Positions 17,699 to 29,860 of a DNA stretch of 64,000 bases are shown here, one piece after another. Position 1 is the stretch's first letter. Each line of letters begins with the position of its first letter. The notes below the pieces were generated by a model. The model saw only the letters and a list, made by a program, of their open reading frames with translations, was not told the DNA's origin and did not search any database. This stretch comes from Hemibagrus wyckioides (Eukaryota; Chordata; Actinopteri; Siluriformes; Bagridae): contig NC_080715.1 in NCBI RefSeq assembly GCF_019097595.1, positions 1,275,573 to 1,339,572 of the forward strand. Direction: 5' to 3'. The translations under genes and the position numbers were made by a program.

Positions 17699-18628
17699 AT
17701 GCGAGCAGGCGACGCAGAACAGGCTCCTGCAGTCAGCCTGGAGCACATTCTAAAGCACCTGCTAGAGACAAGTATCCACCAGCAGGAGGCTACACGGGAG
17801 CTAGCCCGGGGCCTGATAACCACCACTGAAGAGCTAAAGGAGCTCCGAAGAGGGCCCCATGCTGCGGCATTCCCTCTCCCAGACCCCGGCCACGCTGCCC
17901 GGCACCTCCTCACAAAGATTACAGCAGCGGATGACGTGGAGGCCTTCCTCGAGACGTTCGAGCGTACGGCGGAACGGGAAGAGTGGCCACGGCGTGATTG
18001 GGCCAACGTGCTCACCCCCCTTCTCACTGGGGCTGCCCAACTGGCCTATTATGCTCTCGAAATGGAGAAAGCACAGGACTACGAGCTGGTTCGGGCCGAA
18101 ATCCTCACCCGGTGCGGCCGATCTCCAGTCAGTGCGGCCGGGGACTTCCATAAATGGTGGTACGACCCCAGCACCAACCCCCGGGCCCAGATGGATGACC
18201 TCCTTCACTGCTGCCGCCGGTGGCTACAACCAGACCAGCTGTCGGCCAAAGAGGTCACCGAGCGGGTGGCCATGGACCGGTTCCTGCGAGCCCTCCCTTC
18301 GGAGGAGCGCAAGGCCGTGGGGCTGCGTAATCCCACCTCCCCGAGAGAGCTCCTCGATGGGCTGGAGTGTGCACTGGCAACCCTTGAGATCAGCCGGGAC
18401 CTACGGAAGGCGGATTTCCGACCCCCTCCCCGCCGGCCCCAGGGCACCCGGCTGCCCGACACAGGGTCCTATGGAGAGAAAAGGAGGCCAGAAGAGCGGC
18501 CCCCTCGAGGTCCCGTGGATGAGCCCATGCCTACCGAGCCCACCCCGCCAGGTCGGCTCCCAAACCGTGGCTCGATGGATGTGTCCTGCATGCGACCACC
18601 ATCCCGGAATCCCCAAGGGTCACCGTGA
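17699..18628 (+). pseudogene. gypsy gag with SCAN-like capsid C-terminal region
   Basis: An intact frame of 309 codons starts just after the LTR with ATG at 17699. Residues about 75-145 form the capsid-like part (AFLETFERTA, W-x-N-V-L-T-P-L-L-T-G-A-A). Residues about 145-230 match the SCAN pattern: a Trp-rich start, LLHCCRRWLQP, V-A-M-D-R-F-L-R-A-L-P and a final helix. The C-terminal 80 residues are Pro/Arg-rich, and no CCHC zinc knuckle is visible, so the nucleocapsid part is lost or altered. Gag would form the capsid of the element. The protease frame follows in the -1 frame, overlapping the stop. The frame is open but the element as a whole is defective. Confidence 0.82.
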
Positions 18629-18972
18629 AGCTCAATGGCCACTCCGTGCCTGCCCTGCTGGACTCAGGGAGTACCATCACCCTGGTCCGACCCGGCGTTC
18701 TCCCCAAGACAGCAAAACCGGCAGGGATCATACCCATCTCCTGTATCCACGGGGATGTCCGGTCCGTCTCATCCGCTCAGGTCCTCATCCGGGGCCCAGC
18801 CGAGGAGTGGCCTGTCGTCGCGGGAGTAATCCAAAATCTCCTAGTCCCTGTGCTACTCGGCTGTGACTGGCCAGGGTTCTTCGCCACCATGAAGGGCCCC
18901 AACCAGAGCCCGGACAAAGCCAGCGTGCATGGCCCGCGGAGCCCCGGACCCAGAGCCTTCCTCCCCAGGTGA
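18587..18972 (+). pseudogene. gypsy aspartic protease domain
   Basis: A frame -1 to gag holds VPALLDSGSTITLV, the active-site D-S-G of retroelement proteases, followed about 60 residues later by VPVLLGCDWPGF, the conserved second half. The frame closes shortly after, at 18970-18972. It lies between gag and the integrase zinc-finger part, as expected. A frame change is needed both to enter and to leave it, and the copy is not expected to be functional. Confidence 0.8.
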
Positions 18973-19018
18973 GTCTGAGAAAGAAGCTAATCCCCTGTCT
19001 TCCCTATCTCAGCAGGTC

Positions 19019-19432
19019 ACCAGGGAAGGGGGTTTCGGACGGGAGCAGAAAGAGGATGACCAGCTGAAGCACTGCTGGGTCCAAGTTCTGCAGGTAGAGG
19101 GTGTAAACACCCACCCAGTGGACCAGCTTCCCGCGGCGTATTTCCTCGTCAAGAGGGGATTGCTGTACTACCACACCGAACGCCGTGGGGAGCCATGTGA
19201 CTTATTAGTAGTCCCTCACTCACGGACCGCCCTCCTCCTGCATCTGGCCCACACACATCCGCTGGGGGGCCATCTGGGCCCGTGTAACACCCTAGAGAAA
19301 CTCAAGGACCGGTTTACCTGGCCTGGAATGCAGGCAGAAGTCCAAGCCTTCTGCCGGGCCTGTCCCAAGTGCCAACAGACAGCCCCCCAGAAGCCAGCGC
19401 CGACTATGTCCAAGACATGCAGGCGAGAATAG
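19019..19432 (+). pseudogene. gypsy integrase N-terminal zinc-binding module
   Basis: The frame contains the H-H-C-C pattern of retroelement integrases: HTHPLGGH followed by CRACPKCQQ about 30 residues later, with the typical DRFTWPGM in between. The frame ends at 19432, and the catalytic core with its acidic triad is absent. The sequence jumps to the C-terminal module in another frame, which shows an internal deletion near 19390-19410. Confidence 0.8.
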
Positions 19433-19861
19433 ACCGAGTGGGTCCTATCGTACGAGAGCATATGGAGGCAGCCCAAAGAGACCAGCAGCGAGCCTATAAC
19501 CGGCCAGCCCAACCCCGGGAGTTTCAGCCCGGGGACCAAGTAATGCTCCTAGTCCCCAATACCACCTGCAAGTTCCTTGCCAAGTGGCAGGGGCCCTACA
19601 CAGTCCTCGAACGGGTGGGACCGGTAAACTACCGCCTCCAACAGCCAGGTAAGCGCGCAGACACACAGCTATACCACATCAATATCCTAAAAAGGTGGTT
19701 GCCGGCCCAGCCGGCTGTGTCTGCGTTTGCTTCTGCCGCCACAGATCCCCAAGAGGGCACCTTAGTCAGGAGGGGAGAGGAGCTCTCGCCAGCCCAACAG
19801 CAAGATCTCACCGAGCTCATCGACCAATTCTCAGATGTGTTCTCGGCCACTCCAGGGCTCA
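19369..19861 (+). pseudogene. gypsy integrase C-terminal module plus start of RT region
   Basis: The frame holds FQPGDQVMLLVP and FLAKWQGPYTVLERVGPVNY, the GPY/F module at the C-terminus of gypsy integrases, then LYHINILKRW. About 60 residues later comes LIDQFSDVFSATPGLT, which is the entrance to a gypsy reverse transcriptase. At about 19862 the sequence becomes CA array. The frame stays open to 23853 only because the array lacks stops, so the apparent 1494-codon protein is a chimera and not a real product. Confidence 0.82.
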
Positions 19862-22800
19862 CTACAACACACATACCTTCAAACACACACACATACCTAC
19901 AAACACACACACATACCTACAAACACACACACACATACCTACAAACACACACACACATACCTACAAACACACATACCTACAAACACACACACACACACAC
20001 ATACCTTCAAACACACACACATACCTACAAACACATACAAACACACACACACATACCTTCAAACATACACACACATACCTACAAACACATACACACACAC
20101 ACATACCTACAAACACATACACACACATACCTACAAACACACACACATACCTACAAACACATACACACACATACCTACAAACACACACATACCTTCAAAC
20201 ATACACACACACACACACACACATACCTTCAAACACACACACACACACATACCTACAAACATACACACACATACCTTCAAACACACACACACACACACAC
20301 ATACCTACAAACATACACACACATACCTTCAAACACACACACATACCTACAAACACATACACACACATACCTACAAACACACACATACCTACAAACACAC
20401 ACACACACACATACCTTCAAACACACACACATACCTACAAACACATACACACACATACCTACAAACACACACATACCTTCAAACATACACACACACACAC
20501 ACACACACACATACCTTCAAACACACACACACACACATACCTACAAACATACACACACATACCTTCAAACACACACACATACATACCTACAAACACACAC
20601 ATACCTACAAACACACACACACACACATACCTTCAAGCACACACACATACCTTCAAACACACACACATACCTACAAACACACACATACCTTCAAACATAC
20701 ACACACACACATACCTTCAAACACACACACATACCTACAAACATACACACACATACCTTCAAACACACACACATACCTACAAACACATACACACACATAC
20801 CTACAAACACACACATACCTACACACACACACACACATACCTTCAAACACACACATACCTACAAACACATACACACACATACCTACAAACACACACATAC
20901 CTACAAACACATACACACACACACACATACCTTCAAACACACACACATACCTACAAACACATACACACACATACCTACAAACACACACATATCTTCAACC
21001 ATACACACACACACACACACACACACATACCTTCAAACACACACACACACACATACCTACAAACATACACACACATACCTTCAAACACACACACATACCT
21101 ACAAACACATACACACACATACCTACAAACACACACATATCTTCAACCATACACACACACACACACACACACACACATACCTTCAAACACACACACACAC
21201 ACACATACCTACAAACATACACACACATACCTTCAAACACACACACATACATACCTACAAACACACACATACCTACAAACACACACACACACACATACCT
21301 TCAAACACACACACATACCTTCAAACACACACACATACCTACAAACACACACATACCTTCAAACACACACACATACATACCTACAAACACACACATACCT
21401 TCAAACACACACATACCTTCAAACACACACACATACCTTCAAACACACACACATACCTACAAACACACACATACCTTCAAACATACACACACACACACAC
21501 ACACATATACCTTCAAACACACACACATACCTACAAACATACACACACACACACATATACCTTCAAACACACACACATACCTACAAACATACACACACAT
21601 ACCTTCAAACACACACACACCTACAAACACATACACACACATACCTACAAACACACACATACCTACACACACACACACACATACCTTCAAACACACACAC
21701 ATACCTACAAACATACACACACATACCTTCAAACACACACACATACCTACAAACACATACACACACATACCTACAAACACACACACATACCTACAAACAT
21801 ACACACACATACCTACAAACACATATACACACACACACACACACACATACCTTCAAACACACACACATACCTACAAACACATACAAACACACACACACAT
21901 ACCTTCAAACACACACACATACCTACAAACACATACACACACACACACACATACCTTCAAACACACACACATACCTACAAACACATACACACACACACAC
22001 ACATACCTTCAAACACACACACATACCTACAAACACATACACACACACACACACACATACCTTCAAACATACACACACATACCTTCAAACATACACACAC
22101 ATACCTACAAACACATACACACACACACACACACACACATACCTTCAAACACACACACATACCTACAAACACACACACATACCTTCAAACATACACACAC
22201 ATACCTACAAACACATACACACACACATACCTACAAACACACACACACATACCTTCAAACATACACACACATACCTACAAACACATACACACACACATAC
22301 CTTCAAACACACACACATACCTACAAACACATACACACACACACACACACATACCTTCAAACACACACACATACCTACAAACACATACAAACACACACAC
22401 ACATACCTTCAAACACACACACATACCTACAAACACATACACACACACACACATACCTTCAAACACACACACATACCTTCAAACACACACACATACCTTC
22501 AAACACACACACATACCTTCAAACATACACACATACCTACAAACACACACACACATACTCAAACACACACACATACTCAAACACACACACATACCTACAA
22601 ACACACACACACATACCTTCAAACATACACACACATACCTACAAACACATACACACACACATACCTTCAAACACACACACATACCTACAAACACATACAC
22701 ACACATACCTACAAACACACACATACCTACAAACATACACACACATACCTACAAACATACACACACATACCTACAAACACACACACACACACATACCTAC

Positions 22801-23772
22801 AAACACATACAAACACACACACACATACCTTCAAACACACACACATACCTACAAACACATACACACACACACACACACATACTTTCAAACACACACACAT
22901 ACCTACAAACACATACAAACACACACACACACATACCTTCAAACACACACACATACCTACAAACACATACACACACACACACACACACACATACCTTCAA
23001 ACACACACACATACCTACAAACACACACATACCTTCAAACATACACACACATACCTACAAACACATACACACACACACACACACACACATACCTTCAAAC
23101 ACACACACATACCTACAAACACATACACACACACATACCTACAAACACACACACACATACCTTCAAACATACACACACATACCTACAAACACATACACAC
23201 ACATACCTACAAACACACACACATACCTTCAAACACACACACATACCTTCAAACACATACACACACACATACCTACAAACACATACACACACACATACCT
23301 ACAAACACACACACACATACCTTCAAACACACACACATACCTTCAAACACATACACACACACATACCTACAAACACATACACACACACATACCTACAAAC
23401 ACACACACACATACCTTCAAACATACACACACATACCTACAAACACATACACACACACATACCTACAAACACATACACACACACACATACCTTCAAACAC
23501 ACACACATACCTACAAACACACACACACATACCTTCAAACATACACACACATACCTACAAACACATACACACACACATACCTACAAACACATACACACAC
23601 ACACATACCTTCAAACATACACACATACCTACAAACACACACACATACCTACAAACACACACACATACCTTCAAACATACACACATACCTACAAACACAC
23701 ACACATACATACCTACAAACACACACACACATACCTACAAACACACACACATACCTACAAACACACACACAC
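19862..23772. repeat. CA-rich compound minisatellite, array C (3.9 kb)
   Basis: This is the same family as array B, but the two spacer types ACCTTCAAAC and ACCTACAAAC tend to alternate, giving a dimer of about 44 bp, and pure CA runs between them are longer. All three plus-strand frames are open over nearly the whole array. It ends cleanly at 23772, where unique sequence starts. Confidence 0.95.
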
Positions 23773-24446
23773 AGGTTCCTCTCCTGGTTCCTCAGTGTGT
23801 TGTGTTCTCACCTGCTGGTCTTCATGTTTGAATCTCCTCACCTGTTAAACTGAAGGCTCTGACCAGCAGCTGCTCCTGACCACAGCTCAGAGATATGAAG
23901 CTGAAACAATTAGACATTACGTTTAAACCATAAGGAGACGTCCAGAGGAGCTAACATGAGGTTAAAGACATTTCTGGACAGTAAACCTCCAGAGAGAATG
24001 TTAGTGTCATGTGTTATTAATACTCTCAGCTGTGTTTATAACACTGCAGTAATTAAACATTTATAAATGTATGTAATAACACATAACACTGTGACCTTCA
24101 GACCTGTAAAAAATCACATTTTACTTTCTTTAGCTTTTTAACTGTGGAAATCTGTCAGCCGAGGCAAAATGGTGAAAATTTATTGCCTTTATCTGTGTGT
24201 GTGTGTGTGTGTTTGTGACTCCTGCAGTGTGTTTTTATATTAAATATTAAATTCGGGGGCGTGCAGTAAACACAGATTCTCCATCCTCATCACTTCCCTT
24301 TCATTTCAGAACTGCAGATAAGACAGAAAACAGTGTGTGTGTGTGTGTGTGTGTGTGCTCTGTTTTTGCTGTGTACCAGTGTTATCACCACATGGACTGA
24401 AAATGCCATTTTTCTCCCTGCAGGACAAAAGGAGGAAAAAAACAGC

Positions 24447-24488
<42 letters not shown>

Positions 24489-25029
24489 TTTGTGGTCTGA
24501 CATTGAAAATATCATCAACACCACGGCAGACCCGAGCGGTGACGAGCCGAGGGCCGACTGAGCGGTTCTGTAATAAAGCTGAAGAATTTTTTACTTTCCT
24601 CCTCGAAGAAGTTCCTGTGAACAAAAGGTGTTGAAGGTCGTTTTACATCATTAATATTCATGACTTCATTAGCCACAAAAAACATCGCCCACATATGGGA
24701 GAGTGTGTGACTTCCTGCTACTTCCTGCATAATTATTCACATTTAAAACACCTCGTCACAATCAGGAGGAAAACACACACACACACACACACACATGATG
24801 ACCGAACTGCAGGCTGGAATTTAAATGAAGGATTTGTTTATTTACTGTGGTGTGTGTGTGTGTCTGAACGTCAGCTCGGAATACGGTGCATTAACACAGA
24901 GTAAGGAAATTGATTAGGAGATTTATTCATTTATTTAATATTTATGTAAAGAGTCTCCAGTGTCAAAACAGTGACATTTTCCCACATCTTCTGTCACCTT
25001 CTGACATCATCAAACTGTTTCACCCTTCT
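23773..25029. other. intergenic, no gene seen; microsatellites
   Basis: The sequence is AT-rich and unique-looking, without a convincing coding frame on either strand. It contains (GT)n at 24198-24211 and 24333-24357, (CA)n at 24450-24485 and (CA)n at 24773-24796. The 24333 and 24450 tracts are complementary and could pair across about 90 bp. Confidence 0.6.
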
Positions 25030-25715
25030 CTCTCTCTTCAGGAGGTGAGATGCTGCTCAGTTGGGTTCAGGTCTACTGACTGACCTTTCTAGCCTGAAAC
25101 CTTCCACTTTCCTCCTGATGAAGTCATGTGATGAGGAACAGTATGTTTTGGATCATGATAAAGTTCCTCCTGATTAGATTAGACACATTTCTCTGTAAAT
25201 GATCAGACAGTGTTGATGTCACTGACTGTTTTGGGGTTTTTTCTTGGCCAGTCTGTTCCATGTGGTCAGACTGTTGTATACCCAGTGTTTCAGTAAAAGC
25301 TCTGATAGATCTTCTCTCTTTTCTCAGCTTCAGAATGGCTCACTTTTCTCCCATTGACAGCTCTCCGATCTTCATGTTGGTTTAACCTTTTTAACAACAA
25401 ACACAATCTTCCCAGGTGAAACCCAGCACTCGGACCAAGAGTTCAGAGCTATAACTGTTTTGAATGATCAATCTAACAGCTCTCACCTGGGCAACAGGAT
25501 CTGTTCCAATATTTGTGATCACTTGAATAATGGGTGGGTTCAGACTGAAGTTGCCATGTTCTAAGGTGTTAAACACGTCTAGATATAAATATCAGGAGAA
25601 GACTGCTGAATGTCTGATTTCATGTCTGATCTCAAACCCAAATGTCTTCAGTTTGTAGCAACAAATAACGCTGGCTTTAACACTCCAGTATTTCAGAGCA
25701 GACTGTAGAAATTCT
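25030..25715 (-). mobile_element. Tc1/mariner element, internally deleted
   Basis: Read on the minus strand, 25390-25290 resembles the start of a fish Tc1-like transposase (ACATGAAGATCGGAGAGCT, then GGAGAAAAGTGAGCCATT), the helix-turn-helix part. From about 25250 to 25030 it resembles the C-terminal coding part (TTTACAGAGAAATG, GACTTCATCAGGAGGAAAG, CACCTCCTGAAGAG). The middle, with the catalytic acidic residues, is missing. Upstream leader of the family type runs to about 25715. Stops interrupt all frames. This call comes from memory of the consensus and was not aligned. Confidence 0.6.
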
Positions 25716-26870
25716 GTTTTATATTTCATTTAATCATTATTGAAATTAATATAAAGATGTGATTTGCAGCAGTGTTACAGCTGCTGGTATGGAGAATTAC
25801 TCAACACCTTCTGACCAATCAGAGTACAGATCTCCTCAGCGGTGTGGTGTGAGCTACAGTGCAGCACATGTCATTTTCCGTATCTCCGTGTGGGATGAGA
25901 CGTTAATGAACCGTCTTCAGGCAGTGTGAATCTTTATATTCTCTTCCACTCTTTCATCTTTCAGGTGACGAGTTCTATCCATCACTCTCCATCAAGCCTT
26001 TTTGAAATCTGTCAAAGGATTCAGATAAAACTCACATGGCTGTGTCCGGCATCGTGATCAAATCTGGCATGGTTAGTGTATTAGATGTCATTTCTAATCA
26101 CAGAACAGTGGAGAAATGAAGTGTAATGAACGTAACACAGCGTCCGGATCCATTAGACCTCGTCTCCTTATTTCAGCGACTTTAACACTGAAAGCTTTTA
26201 ATCTCAGAGAAGACAAGAATGTGAAGTGGGTTTCTGAGTGTGTGTGTGTGTGTTCCTGAAATTGGACCAAAGATCAGAATAACCATTAACCACAGTATTC
26301 CATATCCATACTACCCCCAAAACTACCCAAGGACCAAACTACTCCTCTAACTATCTCCTAAAGCTAATCCCTCAAAATACTTTACCTACTGAAACAAATA
26401 CCAAAAACCTCAAATGTCCTCCATATCCTGAGTATCATTAATATTTCCCCTAAAGAGATATTATAAAAAGACATGTGGCAGAGCTTCAGAGTGTAAACAG
26501 TGTAGATATGAGCAGCAGACTGGAGTGGAATTAAAGAGACAGAGAAGTGTAAACATTGTCAACAGTGTAAAGAGTCAACTGAGTCAACAGTGACGGAATG
26601 AAGAGGGAAGAGTGAAGAGTACTGTATGGAGTGAATAGGAGAAAAGAAAAGAAAAAGAGAAGTGAAATGTGAGTGGAGATGGATATGAAATGGATGGTGG
26701 TGAAGTTCAGACAGTGAACATTAGTGTTTCAGTACAGTGATGAGCTTCTGCAGAGTGTGACCTCTGGACTGCTCACTTCTACTCAGGAGAACTGAGGAGA
26801 ACAAGATTCCTACTAAAGAGTCTCTATTGTCTCTATTGTTTACCCAGTAGGGAGGTCATGGAGGGGTTGC
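25716..26870. other. intergenic, no gene seen
   Basis: I see no coding frame, RNA gene or transposon I can name. A C-rich, imperfectly repeated stretch (CTACCCCCAAAACTACCC type) lies at about 26300-26440. Confidence 0.5.
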
Positions 26871-26879
26871 TGACACTGT

Positions 26880-27420
26880 CCTAAACAGCTTTACAGAAAT
26901 ATATACATTTAGAATAAAAATTACAAAGTTTAAAAGGAAACTTTTTTATATTTATCCCTAATGAACAAGCCTGAGGCAACTGCAGTGAGGAAAAACTCCC
27001 TGAGATGACAGGAAGAAGAACCCTTGAGAGGAACCAGACTGAAAAGGGAATCTCATCTACATCTGGGTGACTCCAGAGAGTGGGATTATAAATCATGTAA
27101 TTTCTACAGCAGTATATCGTCAGGTGGAGTTGTGCAACCAAAGGTTTTTGATCAATTTATAAGTACGAGTACCAGCTTAAATTCTGAAAGCCATCAAATG
27201 TTCCATAAACTGCTACAGTACTTCAAAACCATCGCCATGTTCTCCAAGTGGTTCTATCCACAGCAGTCCCATATATCTCCAGGTAGTCCACATGGGGCCA
27301 ACCTCAGCAACAGTAGTAGTAACCCAGAAGTAGGGAATCAGGATGGATCAGGCAGGTCCGGAGAGTAGAACTGGTCAGGAGCTCTGGGAGCTCAGGAGTA
27401 GCATGTGATAATAAATAGCC
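26880..27420 (-). mobile_element. L2 3' untranslated-region fragment
   Basis: The plus strand reads as the reverse of a fish L2 tail: CAGCTTTACAGAAAT, GAACAAGCCTGAGGCAACTG, GGAAAAACTCCCTGAGATG, GAGAGGAACCAGACTG, then TGGGTGACTCCAGAGAGTGG. The GAGAGTGGGATTATAAATCA phrase at about 27077-27096 is the same motif that makes up the 31-bp minisatellites at 28.6 and 40.3 kb. Beyond it, TTCTATCCACAGCAGTCCC and GGCAGGTCCGGAGAG are typical of one fish L2 subfamily. No coding part remains. Confidence 0.75.
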
Positions 27421-27429
27421 TGCACCTAA

Positions 27430-27960
27430 GCTTCCTGAGCAGATCAGTCTGCTCATCCCTTTCTTATACACAGTTGACCTTCCAGTCCAGCTTGTTATGG
27501 AGATGGACACCAAGGTATCTGTGTCAACCAGCTCAACGTCCTAACCCATGATGGTAAAGGGGCTGGTTGTGGTCCTCTTTTCTCATAGTCCACCAACAGC
27601 TCTTTGGTCTTGAGGAGAAGATGGGTCTTTCTTCACCACTCCACAATGTTCTTGACCAGGTTCCTCTTTCTGTCCATCCCTAATCCACCTGACCACCACA
27701 GAGTCATAAGAGAATTTCCAGGGGCTGTGACCCATTTCAGCAGGAGATGTTGGATCTAACACCATAGATAAATCAAAGAAAGTGTTTCTTAATGTGGTGC
27801 TGTAGTCCAAATGGGAGTTTCAGTAGATATATGGCTGCATGGTCCACATCTACCCATGGCTGAGAGGTAAACTGCAGGAGGTCAGAAAAAAGCTGGCATG
27901 TGGTCTCATATGGAACAGCACTGGTCTCTCCAGGACCTTCATGACAAGTGATGTGAAGGC
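27430..27960 (-). pseudogene. Rex1-like non-LTR reverse transcriptase fragment
   Basis: Minus-strand frames contain KFSYDSVVVRWIRDGQ (27583-27810), matching the catalytic box region of Rex1/CR1-type reverse transcriptases with the first catalytic Asp changed to Tyr. Further on, KLDWKVN-like text and VYKKGMSRL (27304-27513) match the thumb region. The frames are broken and no element ends are evident. Clade assignment is from memory and could be another CR1-group LINE. Confidence 0.6.
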
Positions 27961-28619
27961 TCCTGGCCCATATATCATATAATATTGCTAATTAATCATG
28001 ATATGCATATTTTAAATGATAATAAGGTGTGATTTTTCTCTGTAATTGTTAAAGCACCTGTTGTGTGTGTGTGTGTGTGTGGTAATGTGACCGCTGAGGA
28101 GGAGGTGAGGTGTGTGTAATGTGTTTATGCTGAACAGGTCATGTTCAGAGTCGGTGTGAATCAACAGGAACAGCAGTCTGGGGAGAGCCCGGCATTTTCC
28201 TCAGCGCCTGCTGTGATTTATTATATTATTGATGGTGGTGTCAGTGTGAGAGTCGCAGCAGTTTAATCTCTCAATTAATAATAAAGTCTTCTGCTGTTCA
28301 CTCTCTTTGTCTCCATTCATTGCTTTGATTTTTGTTTTTATTAACTCTTCTGAAAAGTGTAATTGTAGGCTGTTTTAGCCCCGGAGAAAATGTTAGTATG
28401 AATAATTTGTGATCTTACAATGTTTCTTGTGTTACATCAGTGTGTGCTTGTGTATTTGTATGAAGATGATTATTAAGGTGCTATTCCCAGGAGTAAAACA
28501 GGACGATTCTGACATGAGATAAATGTACAGATTTCTGTTTTTAATGCCATTTAGTTCAAATGTTATAAAAAGAAAATATCACAGGTGAAAGTTATTATTG
28601 TATTAAGAATCATGTTATA
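27961..28619. other. intergenic, no gene seen
   Basis: AT-rich sequence with a (GT)n tract at 28061-28081. No coding frame or identifiable element. Confidence 0.5.
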
Positions 28620-28755
28620 AATCATTATAAACACCGAGAGTGGGATTATAAATCATTATAAACAAACACCGAGAGTGGGATTATAAATCATTATAAACAA
28701 ACACCGAGAGTGGGATTATAAATCATTATAAACACCGAGAGTGGGATTATAAAAC
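28620..28755. repeat. short array of the L2-derived minisatellite (4 copies)
   Basis: Four copies of GAGAGTGGGATTATAAATCA followed by TTATAAACACC recur at about 28636, 28671, 28706 and 28737 (periods 35, 35, 31). The unit is the reverse complement of the 31-bp unit in the array at 40290-40926. Confidence 0.9.
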
Positions 28756-29253
28756 TGTGGACTTTATGATCATAAAGTGTTCATTGTCTTGTTGAAGTCT
28801 TCAGCTCTTCAGTGCTTCAGACCTGAGAGCAAATTTGTTAATAGAAATTACAGTCCAGTGTCGTCTCCATGGTGTCTCAGAGGTTCTGAGAGTAATCTGG
28901 CTCTATGAGACATATAACTGTGTGTCATCATGTGTGTGTGTGTGTGTGTTCACACTCAGCATCAGTGATTTTATCCTTTCAGACACAGATTCATTAACAG
29001 AACCGTTCATGTAAACATTCTTCTATAAGAGCTTCACTCCTTCTTCTAATCACTCTCACTGTCATTAACAGATTGTTCTGCTCCAGCTGCAGTTAACTGT
29101 ATCACACACACACCAGAGTACATTACACCTTAATTGTGTAATTAACAAGCTGCTGTGATTACGCTCTGGGAATCACTTTAAACTTTTCTATTTCTGTATT
29201 TTTGTGATTGAACAGAATAACACTGTTATTTTATCTTTACTTCTTCACTCCTT

Positions 29254-29297
<44 letters not shown>

Positions 29298-29860
29298 TTC
29301 TTTTGTTTCCTACTTATTATCACATGAGCCCAATTATAGGATCTTGCATCCGAGTGTGTTAACCTCAGATTACAGTTTTATAATGAGCTTACCTATTAGA
29401 GTTCACACACAGCATGTCACCTCGGTTATATTACAGTCCATATGAAGTACAGGAACATTTCAGGAGAGAGAGAGAAAGGCCAGAAATAGTAAGAGGCTTT
29501 TCTAAACTGAATTATCTCTGTTACAGACGAGAGCGCTGAGCCTCCACGGCTTTAATGGGCTTTAATATCGATCCGTAACAGGCCTCCTGTGGTGCTTCTG
29601 ATCTAGACCTCTAATGCTGATGGATGGAGGCGTTTAAACCTCGACGTGCCTCAGCGAATATGACATTAGAGCCACGAGCTTACTGATGAACAGCAGAAAC
29701 AAATCCATCATTAAACCCACGCTACATTACTTAAGAGCGTCACGGTTTAAAAAGCACACAATATTAACTTCTCACACAGGAGGAAATGTTCGAGCTGAAA
29801 AATAAACTGTTGATGAATGTAGTGTGCTGTTTCCTAGTTCCTATGAAATCAACCTACAAA
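28756..29860. other. intergenic, no gene seen; possible conserved block
   Basis: No coding frame is convincing. (GT)n lies at 28928-28949 and (CT)n at 29257-29290. The stretch 29520-29750 is of higher complexity than its surroundings (GGCTTTAATGGGCTTTAATA, ATCGAT) and might be a conserved noncoding element, which cannot be judged without comparison. Confidence 0.4.

Larger units (their letters stand above)
17029..19861 (+). mobile_element. Ty3/gypsy LTR retrotransposon, Gmr1-like, 3'-truncated
   Basis: The element has a 5' LTR (TGTGACGG start, GTGCTACA end), a gag with a SCAN-like region, an aspartic protease (LLDSGS), an integrase zinc-finger module, an integrase C-terminal module, and then the very first part of a reverse transcriptase region (QFSDVFSATPG). 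Integrase preceding reverse transcriptase is the known hallmark of Gmr1-like gypsy elements, the group from which the vertebrate SCAN domain is thought to derive. The integrase catalytic core is deleted. Everything after the start of the reverse transcriptase, including the 3' LTR, is replaced by CA array. GC content is clearly higher than in the flanks. Dead copy. Confidence 0.85.

Noticed and set aside
1..23772. Telomere or known centromere satellite
   Set aside because: No TTAGGG repeats and no 150-200 bp monomer typical of fish centromeres. The unit is a CA compound repeat.
19369..23853. Open frames of 1494, 1378 and 1337 codons
   Set aside because: All three plus-strand frames are open across array C. 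Only the first 160 codons of one are real (retroelement) sequence.
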